Source of the DNA: CAYGWP01 sp964353455
GTDB taxonomy: Bacteria; Planctomycetota; Phycisphaerae; FEN-1346
NCBI GenBank assembly: GCA_964353455.1
Contig: CAYGWP010000470.1
Span: 1-7,841, forward strand
DNA length: 7,841 nt
Direction of reading: 5' to 3'
The first letter of the stretch is position 1, and each line of letters starts with the position of its first letter. Made by a program: the position numbers and the translations under genes. This document shows, in pieces, positions 1 to 4,926 of the stretch. The notes beneath the pieces were generated by a model, which saw only the letters and a program-made list of their open reading frames with translations, did not search any database and was not told the DNA's origin.

Positions 1-1492
1 CGCCGCGCCGATCGTCGGCATCGAGGCGCCCGTGCCGATCGTAGGAGCGGTCCTTGATGCGATGCCCGCCGCAAAGGGCGGCATCCAGCCCGGCGACCGC
101 ATCGTCGCCATCGACGGCGAGCCGATCCAGAGTTTCAACGATATCTTCGTTACCGTCGCTCTGGCCGACGCCGGCACGTCCTTCCAGGTGGAACTTGAGC
201 GGCCCGCCCTAAGTACTGGCGGGCGAACCGAACGCATCACCACGACGGTCGTCAGCATGCGCGGGCCGGGCCTGCCTTTCCCGATGATCGGCGTGGCGCC
301 GGAGGAGGAGCCGGTCATCGAGAAGTTGCGGCCGCACGCCTTGCTGCGGCAGGCGGGGTTCAAGGAGGGCGACCGCATCGCGGCCGTGGGCGGCCGCCCC
401 GTCGAGACGTGGCGCGGCCTTGCGAAGGCCCTGGCGGATGCCCCGGCCGGTCCCGTGACGCTCACGCGCGAGCGCGGCGGCACGCGCGAAGAAGTGCCGG
501 TCAACCCGGCGGACCTTAAGAAACATGAATATGGAATGTCGTGTCCGGCCGAGGTGACGGGCGTCGATGCCGGTTCCCCTGCGGCCGGCGCCGGCATTAA
601 GCCCGGCGACCGCATCGCCGCCGTCGGCGACACGCTCTGGCCCGACATGGAGACGGCGAGCAACTCCATCAAGGCCGCCGCGGCCGATGCCGCAGTCCGC
701 CTGACGCTCTGGCGCGAGGGACAGTCGGTCTATGTTTCCTGCAAGGCGGTCCGGCTGCCAGGGGCCGACCGGCCCCGGATCGGCATCACCATGGCGCCGG
801 CTTCCGGGGCGCCGGTCCAGGTGGGGAAGGTCGAAGTCGGCGGCCCCGCGGACCAGGCGGGCGTCCGGCCCGGCGACATCATCCTTGCGGTCGGCGATGA
901 CGGCCGCCGACCGAACGACTGGGACGATGTGGCGCAGACCGTCACCAACGCGGCCGGGAAGTCGGTCCCCTTGAAGGTCCAGCGCGGCGCAAACACGCTG
1001 GACACCAATCTCGTGCCGAAGGCGGTCCCGTACGAACGCCTGTCGGTTGCGGGCGCTGAAGGCGCGTCGATGTACAGGCCCCTGCCGCGCATAAACAACC
1101 CCCTGGTGGCGGCCAAGCACGGCATCAAGGAGACGGCCGTGTGGCTGGTCCGCGTGTACGTCAACCTCAAGCAACTCATGACGGGCCAGGTGGGCACGAA
1201 GGCCTTAGCGGGGCCGCTCGGCATCGCCCAGTTCGCCTTCAGCGTGGCCTCGCACGGCCTTGGGGCGGCGATGGACTTCTGGGGGATGCTGGCCGTCATG
1301 ATCGCGGTCCTGAACTTCCTTCCGATCCCGCCGTTCGACGGCGGGCACGTCCTCTTTGTGATCCTGGAGAGGATCAAAGGCAGCCCCGTCAGCCTGAAGG
1401 TGCAGACGTGGATATGGACGGCCGGGTGGGCGGCGGTGCTCCTGCTGTTCCTCGTGGTGACCTATGGCGACATCCTGCGCGTGTTCTCGTAG
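1..1492 (+). CDS. rseP: RseP-type site-2 zinc metalloprotease (M50), four PDZ domains, 5' partial
   Basis: Intramembrane zinc protease of the RseP/RasP family, which cleaves membrane-anchored regulators such as anti-sigma factors in the inner membrane. The frame is open to the left edge, so the N-terminus, including the expected HExxH zinc site in the first membrane helix, lies outside the window. Counting from GTG at 32, four PDZ-like modules carry the GDRI/GDII signature: about residues 1-55 (GIQPGDRIVAIDG), 100-155 (FKEGDRIAAVGG), 172-240 (IKPGDRIAAVG) and 262-330 (VRPGDIILAVG). Then come the conserved LAGPLGIAQ (392-400), a membrane segment (about 413-432), the third zinc-ligand motif NFLPIPPFDGG (428-438, Asp436) and a last membrane helix (about 460-482). 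E. coli RseP has two PDZ domains, so four is expanded. A palindrome at 202-224 encodes residues 57-65 between PDZ1 and PDZ2. The gene ends with TAG, 8 bp from the convergent mnmE. Family assignment is secure; substrate is unknown. Confidence 0.93.
   Translation, partial: AAPIVGIEAPVPIVGAVLDAMPAAKGGIQPGDRIVAIDGEPIQSFNDIFVTVALADAGTSFQVELERPALSTGGRTERITTTVVSMRGPGLPFPMIGVAPEEEPVIEKLRPHALLRQAGFKEGDRIAAVGGRPVETWRGLAKALADAPAGPVTLTRERGGTREEVPVNPADLKKHEYGMSCPAEVTGVDAGSPAAGAGIKPGDRIAAVGDTLWPDMETASNSIKAAAADAAVRLTLWREGQSVYVSCKAVRLPGADRPRIGITMAPASGAPVQVGKVEVGGPADQAGVRPGDIILAVGDDGRRPNDWDDVAQTVTNAAGKSVPLKVQRGANTLDTNLVPKAVPYERLSVAGAEGASMYRPLPRINNPLVAAKHGIKETAVWLVRVYVNLKQLMTGQVGTKALAGPLGIAQFAFSVASHGLGAAMDFWGMLAVMIAVLNFLPIPPFDGGHVLFVILERIKGSPVSLKVQTWIWTAGWAAVLLLFLVVTYGDILRVFS
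202..224. repeat. Palindromic element inside the protease gene (CCCGCC/GGCGGG family)
   Basis: A perfect 7-bp inverted repeat (GCCCGCC at 202-208, GGCGGGC at 218-224) with loop CTAAGTACT. It matches the cassette hairpin at 2906-2928 at 20 of 23 positions, including the whole stem. It is read in frame as part of RPALSTGGR, between PDZ1 and PDZ2. The stem alone could arise by chance in GC-rich DNA; the match of stem, loop length and loop sequence to an intergenic copy is what supports a mobile origin. Confidence 0.6.
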
Positions 1493-1500
1493 GCGGGGTG

Positions 1501-2790
1501 CTACAGCCCCTCGATGAGCGGCCCCAGCACCCGCCGGGCCTCGTCGGTCCGGCCATCGGCGAGAGCGCGGCGGGCGGACTGGAGGGTCTCGGCCTGCGCG
1601 GCCGTCAGCGGCACGGCATCGCCCGGTGCGGCGGCTCGATAGCCCAGGCGATTGAGAATGGCGGATGTGAGGGCGGAGACGCCTTCGCCGGTAAGGGCCG
1701 AGATGCCCAGTGACGTGCCGCCCGGCGCGGCGCGCTTGTCGATCTTGTTTAGAACTACCACGGCGCGATCGCCGAGCGACCTGATTGCCGCCTCATCTTC
1801 CGCGCTAGCCCCCTCGCTCGCATCAACCAGGTAAACGACGAGCGATGCCCGTGCGGCCTCGCGTCTGGCCCGCTCGACGCCTTCGCGTTCGATTCCGACG
1901 CTGGCTTCGTCGCGCAGGCCGGCCGTGTCAACGAGGATGACGGGCACGCCTTCCATCGCCGCTTCGGCCTCGACGTAATCGCGCGTGGTGCCAGGGGCGG
2001 GCGATGTGATGGCCCGTTCCGAGCCGACGAGGCGATTCAGGAGCGTGCTTTTTCCGGCGTTAGGGCGGCCGGCGATGACGATGCGCGGCGGGCCTTCGCC
2101 CGCCATCTTGTCCGGCGTAGCCCACAGGGCGGAGTCGGAAGGGCTACGGCCCGCAGGCGGGTCGGCTATGAATCGCCCGCAGGTGCGCCAGCGGTCGAGG
2201 AGGGCGTCAATTTGCGCGATCGCGTTATTGGCTGCCCCGCCCCCGGTGTATTCACCGGGGGCTAAATGTATAATTTCGATTGCATTGGCAAGCGAGCCGT
2301 TCAGTTGGTCGAGGATGATCCGTGCCGCCGGCGGCGTTGTGGCAGCGCGAAGGGCGCGGCGGGCGTCGCGCACGAGGCGCGGCACATGCTCGATCTCCAT
2401 CAAGCGGTCCGGATCGGCCGGCGCGAGGCCGAGCACCGCCAGGCGATCGCACACCGCCTTCACGGCCGCAGGGCCCCCGTGGCAGTTCACCTCGAAGACT
2501 TCCGGCGACGTATGGCATAGGATTACTTCGTCGAGCGGCCGGTCTTCGGCATCGACGATGTGGCCGTACGCAAGCGAGCCGGCGGGGGGCAGTGATGAAG
2601 AGAACCCGCCCTGCGGACTTGGCGGGAACGACTTCAGGGGTCCTGGACCCTTTTCTTTTCGGGCGGGCCGGAAGCACCGGATGAGGGCGGCCTCGGCGGC
2701 GTTCCCGGCGCAGCGGATGACGGCGATTCCGCCGCGGCCCGGCGGCGTCAGGACGGCAAACGCGGACGCGGATTTTAGCGATTCTTCCAT
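1501..2790 (-). CDS. mnmE: Divergent MnmE/TrmE-family tRNA modification GTPase with palindrome-encoded insertions
   Basis: MnmE works with MnmG to modify U34 of certain tRNAs. Seen here (429 aa): N-terminal TPPGRGGIAVIRCAG (15-29); a Ras-like G domain with P-loop GRPNAGKS (241-248, Asn244 being the potassium-binding Asn of MnmE), G2 PGTTRDY (266-272), DTAGLRD (288-294), NKID (348-351) and SALTG (364-368); and a short helical tail. Oddities: the usual YTGED-type segment before the CHGG motif is replaced by TSPEVFEVNCHGG; the PGEFT..AFLNGKLDL segment is not recognisable; and the protein ends ...VLGPLIEGL without the C-terminal C-[IVL]-G-K motif that holds the catalytic Cys (Cys451 in E. coli). 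About 60 residues come from palindromic DNA at three sites (about 43-70, 177-187, 208-230), so the true core is much shorter than the usual 450 or so. The ATG lies beside a 15-bp repeat shared with the coaX end; no clear Shine-Dalgarno precedes it. It could be a paralogue with altered function. Confidence 0.88.
   Translation of the reverse strand: MEESLKSASAFAVLTPPGRGGIAVIRCAGNAAEAALIRCFRPARKEKGPGPLKSFPPSPQGGFSSSLPPAGSLAYGHIVDAEDRPLDEVILCHTSPEVFEVNCHGGPAAVKAVCDRLAVLGLAPADPDRLMEIEHVPRLVRDARRALRAATTPPAARIILDQLNGSLANAIEIIHLAPGEYTGGGAANNAIAQIDALLDRWRTCGRFIADPPAGRSPSDSALWATPDKMAGEGPPRIVIAGRPNAGKSTLLNRLVGSERAITSPAPGTTRDYVEAEAAMEGVPVILVDTAGLRDEASVGIEREGVERARREAARASLVVYLVDASEGASAEDEAAIRSLGDRAVVVLNKIDKRAAPGGTSLGISALTGEGVSALTSAILNRLGYRAAAPGDAVPLTAAQAETLQSARRALADGRTDEARRVLGPLIEGL
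2116..2148. repeat. Palindrome inside mnmE, in the linker before the P-loop
   Basis: A perfect 8-bp inverted repeat: CGTAGCCC (2116-2123) and GGGCTACG (2141-2148), 17-nt spacer. A small CCCGC-AG-GCGGG palindrome follows at 2150-2161. Both are translated within mnmE residues of about 208-230 (GRSPSDSALWATPDK), which lengthen the linker between the helical region and the G domain beyond what MnmE proteins usually have. An 8-bp stem with this spacer is not rare by chance, so the unusual protein length at this point is the stronger evidence. Confidence 0.45.
2239..2262. repeat. Palindrome inside mnmE helical domain (GCCCCCGGTG/CACCGGGGGC)
   Basis: A perfect 10-bp inverted repeat, GCCCCCGGTG (2239-2248) and CACCGGGGGC (2253-2262), around a TATT loop, followed by TAAAT on the plus strand. 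On the mnmE strand it encodes the Gly/Pro-rich APGEYTGGGAA (177-187), a poor fit to the alpha-helical region where it lies. A 10-bp stem with a 4-nt loop is very unlikely by chance in a window of this size. Confidence 0.7.
2605..2626. repeat. Palindrome inside mnmE (CCCGCC/GGCGGG family)
   Basis: CCCGCC (2605-2610) and GGCGGG (2621-2626) enclose loop CTGCGGACTT. The stem, and the loop pattern beginning CT and ending CTT, resemble the copy at 2906-2928. It is translated in mnmE as part of about residues 55-62 (FPPSPQGGF), next to the 26-nt repeat at 2636-2661, so two elements sit back to back in one insertion. Confidence 0.5.
2636..2661. repeat. 26-nt copy of the GGGTCC element inside mnmE
   Basis: Exact copy of the 26-nt unit that forms arm 1 (reverse complement) of the hairpin between rpmA and obg; the inner 24 nt (2638-2661) also match arm 2. 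It contains the odd palindrome GGGTCC-T-GGACCC followed on the plus strand by a TTTTCTTTT tract. On the mnmE strand it is read in frame as RKEKGPGPL (about residues 44-52). The T-tract lies on the antisense strand, so this orientation does not give the mnmE transcript a terminator-like hairpin plus U-tract. Confidence 0.85.
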
Positions 2791-2796
2791 CGGTCG
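2782..2796. repeat. 15-bp direct repeat, copy A (over the mnmE start codon)
   Basis: TTCTTCCATCGGTCG on the plus strand, identical to 2980-2994 and 198 bp away. On the minus strand it reads CGACCG, the mnmE ATG, then GAAGAA. Read in the coaX frame, this copy gives D-R-W-K-N-R and then a TAA stop at once, as though it were an old coaX 3' end overlapping the mnmE start. Confidence 0.7.
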
Positions 2797-2823
2797 CAGT
2801 ACTATAGCGCTGCTCAGGCCATT

Positions 2824-2851
2824 GCGCGGTGGGTCTCCGTACCCACCGCGC
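2824..2851. repeat. Cassette hairpin 1 (11-bp perfect stem)
   Basis: GCGCGGTGGGT (2824-2834) and ACCCACCGCGC (2841-2851) around loop CTCCGT. Its reverse complement matches hairpin 4 except for one compensated base pair in the stem and one loop base, so 1 and 4 are the same element in opposite orientation. It stands about 34 bp upstream of the mnmE start. Confidence 0.9.
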
Positions 2852-2870
2852 CGAAATTACGACTCACGTG

Positions 2871-2894
2871 CCACGGGTTGCTCGCAACCCGTGG
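2871..2894. repeat. Cassette hairpin 2 (10-bp perfect stem)
   Basis: CCACGGGTTG (2871-2880) and CAACCCGTGG (2885-2894) around a CTCG loop. It lies inside a wider inverted repeat (GTGCCACGG at 2868-2876 with CCGTGGCAC at 2928-2936) that also encloses hairpin 3. Confidence 0.9.
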
Positions 2895-2901
2895 TCATCA
2901 T

Positions 2902-2932
2902 CACGGCCCGCCCTTAGTCTTGGCGGGCCGTG
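2902..2932. repeat. Cassette hairpin 3 (11-bp perfect stem, CCCGCC family)
   Basis: CACGGCCCGCC (2902-2912) and GGCGGGCCGTG (2922-2932) around the 9-nt loop CTTAGTCTT. The core 2906-2928 matches the copy in the protease gene at 20/23 positions. The stem core CGGCCCGCC is shared with the hairpin after the CARDB gene (5261-5295). Confidence 0.9.
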
Positions 2933-2942
2933 GCACACGTTC

Positions 2943-2970
2943 GCGCGGCGGGTGCGGAGACCCGCCGCGC
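2943..2970. repeat. Cassette hairpin 4 (11-bp perfect stem), abutting the coaX stop
   Basis: GCGCGGCGGGT (2943-2953) and ACCCGCCGCGC (2960-2970) around loop GCGGAG. Its last base is the last base of the coaX TAG codon (2970-2972), so coaX ends exactly where the element begins. In a coaX transcript it would form just after the stop; there is no U-tract, so it is a poor intrinsic terminator but could protect the 3' end. Confidence 0.9.
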
Positions 2971-3692
2971 TATGTATGGTTCTTCCATCGGTCGTAGGAG
3001 GCGAGGAGGCCCTCGAAGAGAAGGTTCTGGATGACTGTCCGGCAATCGGTCGGCAGGAGGTCCGCGACCACCGGGGCGGCGCCACCCGTGAGGACCACGC
3101 GGGCATCGGTCCCTACGACGCGGCGCGCAGCGCCGATGAGGCCCGTGACGGCCCCTGCGGCGCCGCGGAGGATTCCGGCGGCGACCGCCTCCTCGGTGTT
3201 GCGGCCGACGAGTGGCGCGGCCGTCGGCGCCTGGACGGCCGGCAGAAGGGCCGTTCCTTCCGAGAGCGCGCGGGCCATCATCGCCAGGCCGGGGAAGATC
3301 GCGCCGCCGGCGAACGTCCCGTCGGCGCGGACGGCGTTGACGGTGATGGCAGTGCCGAAATCAACTACGATGCATTCGCGGTTGAATCGCCGGTAGGCGG
3401 CCAGCGCCGCCAGCAGACGGTCGGCACCGACGCGCTCGGGCTGGTCAACATCGGTCTTGATGGGGATCGGGAAGTCCGCGCCCGCGACAAGGAGCGAGGC
3501 AGCAATCCGCCGCAGCCGCTCAAGCGCCGGCGGGTTGACAGACGCGACGATGACTGGTTGCGCCATGTCGGCCGCCAAGTCTTCGAGCCGGTCTATCGGA
3601 ACGCGCCGGACGCTTTCGATGGCGCCCGCCTCGGTGGCCACGGCCAGGGCCGCGCTTGAATTCCCCAGGGTGACGGCCACCAGGGCGCTCAT
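2970..3692 (-). CDS. coaX: Type III pantothenate kinase
   Basis: Phosphorylates pantothenate with ATP, the first step of coenzyme A synthesis, in the cytosol; acetate/sugar-kinase-like fold. 240 aa, close to the family norm of about 250. Visible motifs: SVNPP (51-55), PERVGADR (85-92) with the Asp91 expected to act as catalytic base, VVDFGTAITVNAV (109-121), the GG.I.PGL segment GGAIFPGLAMMARAL (129-143), GRNTEEAVAAGI (163-174) and VVLTGG (199-204). Odd: the usual N-terminal D-x-G-N-T nucleotide/metal motif reads TLGNS (8-12), so the conserved Asp is Thr. The start codon overlaps the obg stop (ATGA), with GGAG at 3704-3701, 8 nt upstream, which implies translational coupling. The last residues, YDRWKNHT, end at hairpin 4, and the preceding 15 bp repeat at the mnmE start. 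Identification is firm; full activity is less certain. Confidence 0.93.
   Translation of the reverse strand: MSALVAVTLGNSSAALAVATEAGAIESVRRVPIDRLEDLAADMAQPVIVASVNPPALERLRRIAASLLVAGADFPIPIKTDVDQPERVGADRLLAALAAYRRFNRECIVVDFGTAITVNAVRADGTFAGGAIFPGLAMMARALSEGTALLPAVQAPTAAPLVGRNTEEAVAAGILRGAAGAVTGLIGAARRVVGTDARVVLTGGAAPVVADLLPTDCRTVIQNLLFEGLLASYDRWKNHT
2980..2994. repeat. 15-bp direct repeat, copy B (coaX 3' end)
   Basis: Identical to 2782-2796. In coaX it encodes the DRWKN part of the C-terminus, three codons before the TAG. With copy A it brackets the four-hairpin cassette. Confidence 0.7.
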
Positions 3693-4756
3693 GGTGCCGT
3701 CTCCGCGCCGGCGGTCTTCTCGGCCGCAGCCTTCCGGGCGGCCTGTTTTGCTTCGGCTGCCTGCGCTTCATTGAGGAGGTCGAGGATGGCCTTGACGAGG
3801 GCCTTAAGGCCCGCGCCGGTGGCGCTCGATATGGCCATGACGGGCCGGCCGATGGACTTGGAGAACGCTCGCTGGGCCGACTTGTCGCCGGCCAGAAGGT
3901 CGGCCTTCGTCAGGACCACGAGTTCCGGCTTCTGGGCCAGTTGCTTGCTGTAGGCGGCCAGTTCCTTGCGGATCGTCCGGTACGCATCGGCTGGCGACGG
4001 GCGGCCATGCGGCTCGATTTCCACGAGGTGCACGAGGATCCTGGTGCGTTCGACGTGGCGGAGGAACTCATCGCCCAGGCCGACGCCCTTGTGGGCGCCC
4101 TCGATGAGGCCGGGCAGGTCGGCCATGACGAAGCGGCGTTCGGGCCCGGCCTCGACGATGCCGAGGCTCGGCTGGAGTGTTGTAAATGGGTAGTCGGCGA
4201 TCTTCGGGTGTGCGGCCGACAGGCGCGACAGCAGGGTGGACTTGCCGGCGTTCGGGAGGCCCAGCAGGCCGACGTCGGCGATGAGTTTCAGTTCCAGCCT
4301 GATGTGCCGCGCCTCGCCGGGCATTCCGGGTTCGGCGGTCCGCGGCGTCTGGTTGGTGGCGGAGGCGAAGCGCGCGTTGCCGCGCCCCCCCTTGCCGCCG
4401 CGGGCCGCCACGATGCGCATCCCCGGCCGGTCGAGGTCCTTCAGGAGCACCCCTCCCAGGTCCGTATCGTAGATAAGCGTGCCGGGGGGAACCTCGATCA
4501 CCAGGTCGTCTCCGTCGGGGCCGGCCATGTCCTTGGAGCGCCCGGGCTGTCCGTCACCGGCGTACCAGTGGTGGCGGCCGCGGACGTCCAGAAGGGTGTC
4601 GAGTCCCGGCTTGGCGTGGAAGAGGACGTCGCCGCCGTCGCCGCCGTCGCCGCCGGATGGCCCGCCGCGCGGCACGCCGGCCTCGCGCCGGAAGGTGACG
4701 GCCCCGTTGCCGCCGTCGCCGGCCTTCACGTAGATTTTGGCCTCGTCAACAAACAT
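3689..4756 (-). CDS. obg: GTPase Obg/CgtA, ribosome-assembly factor
   Basis: Obg GTPase binds the 50S subunit during late assembly and links it to stress and growth control. 355 aa from ATG at 4756. Glycine-rich Obg fold: MFVDEAKIYVKAGDGGNGAV start, GGPSGGDGGDGGDV (31-44), GGKGGRGNARF (120-130). G domain: GLPNAGKS (166-173), switch I YPFTT (189-193), DLPGLIEGA (213-221), TKAD (283-286, in place of the usual NKxD) and SSATG (310-314). There is no C-terminal OCT domain, only an Ala/Lys/Glu-rich tail (329-355), as in many bacteria. A GTG at 4765 would add MPT, but AGGTG at 4767-4763 lies 6 nt before the ATG and serves as its Shine-Dalgarno. It lies downstream of rpmA, a common pairing, but a 24-bp hairpin separates them. 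The stop overlaps the coaX ATG. Confidence 0.96.
   Translation of the reverse strand: MFVDEAKIYVKAGDGGNGAVTFRREAGVPRGGPSGGDGGDGGDVLFHAKPGLDTLLDVRGRHHWYAGDGQPGRSKDMAGPDGDDLVIEVPPGTLIYDTDLGGVLLKDLDRPGMRIVAARGGKGGRGNARFASATNQTPRTAEPGMPGEARHIRLELKLIADVGLLGLPNAGKSTLLSRLSAAHPKIADYPFTTLQPSLGIVEAGPERRFVMADLPGLIEGAHKGVGLGDEFLRHVERTRILVHLVEIEPHGRPSPADAYRTIRKELAAYSKQLAQKPELVVLTKADLLAGDKSAQRAFSKSIGRPVMAISSATGAGLKALVKAILDLLNEAQAAEAKQAARKAAAEKTAGAETAP
3701..3704 (-). promoter_or_regulatory. Ribosome binding site of coaX
   Basis: GGAG on the minus strand, 8 nt before the coaX ATG and inside the last codons of obg. It supports the start at 3692 and reinitiation after obg. Confidence 0.55.
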
Positions 4757-4762
4757 GGTTGG

Positions 4763-4767
4763 CACCT
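4763..4767 (-). promoter_or_regulatory. Ribosome binding site deciding the obg start
   Basis: AGGTG on the minus strand, 6 nt before ATG 4756. It overlaps the alternative GTG at 4765, which argues that the GTG is not the start. Confidence 0.6.
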
Positions 4768-4782
4768 GGTTTACATCATCTC

Positions 4783-4812
4783 ATTGTACTGCCAGCGTAT
4801 CAATATCGGCAA
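4783..4812 (-). promoter_or_regulatory. Candidate sigma-70-type promoter of obg-coaX
   Basis: TTGCCG (4812-4807, 4/6 to consensus) and TACAAT (4788-4783, 5/6) with an 18-nt spacer, ending about 27 nt before the obg ATG. It lies just after the 24-bp hairpin, which would fit transcription restarting for obg. Weak evidence by motif only. Confidence 0.35.
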
Positions 4813-4844
4813 CGAATGCAAGGGCGAGCCGCGGCTGAATAAAA

Positions 4845-4905
4845 CGAAAAGAAAAGGGTCCAGGACCCCTAAACTCGTTAAGGGTCCTGGACCCTTTTCT
4901 TTTCG
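4845..4905. repeat. Perfect 24-bp inverted repeat between rpmA and obg (paired GGGTCC elements)
   Basis: Arm 1 (4845-4868) and arm 2 (4882-4905) are exact reverse complements over 24 nt, with a 13-nt spacer in which TAA and TTA can also pair. Each arm holds the inner palindrome GGGTCC-N-GGACCC beside a purine or T tract. Arm 1, extended by two bases, is identical to 2636-2661 within mnmE. On the minus strand the structure ends TTTTCTTTT, then CGTTTTATT, so it can act as a terminator after rpmA. Each arm alone is also a small hairpin with a T-tract. Confidence 0.92.
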
Positions 4906-4926
4906 CGGGGATCTTCGACGGTTCGC

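Noticed and set aside
209..1174. Minus-strand open frame opposite the protease gene
   Set aside because: His/Arg-rich mirror product with no motif, whereas the plus strand shows four PDZ modules and the zinc-ligand motif.
1493..1500. Terminator between the convergent protease and mnmE genes
   Set aside because: Only 8 bp separate the stops, and the surrounding GGGG/CCCC pairing is too short, with no T-tract.
2801..2806. TATAGT (minus strand) as a -10 box for mnmE
   Set aside because: A fair -10 match, but no -35 at the right distance (hairpin 1 is there), and it would leave only a few bases of leader. Too weak to list as a promoter.
1985..2917. Plus-strand open frame across mnmE and the hairpin cassette
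   Set aside because: It is antisense to clear MnmE motifs, runs through the palindromes, and has no domain or ribosome binding site.
2824..2970. CRISPR array or tRNA-like RNA gene in the cassette
   Set aside because: The hairpins differ in sequence and spacing, with no constant direct repeat or regular spacers, and no tRNA cloverleaf or CCA end.
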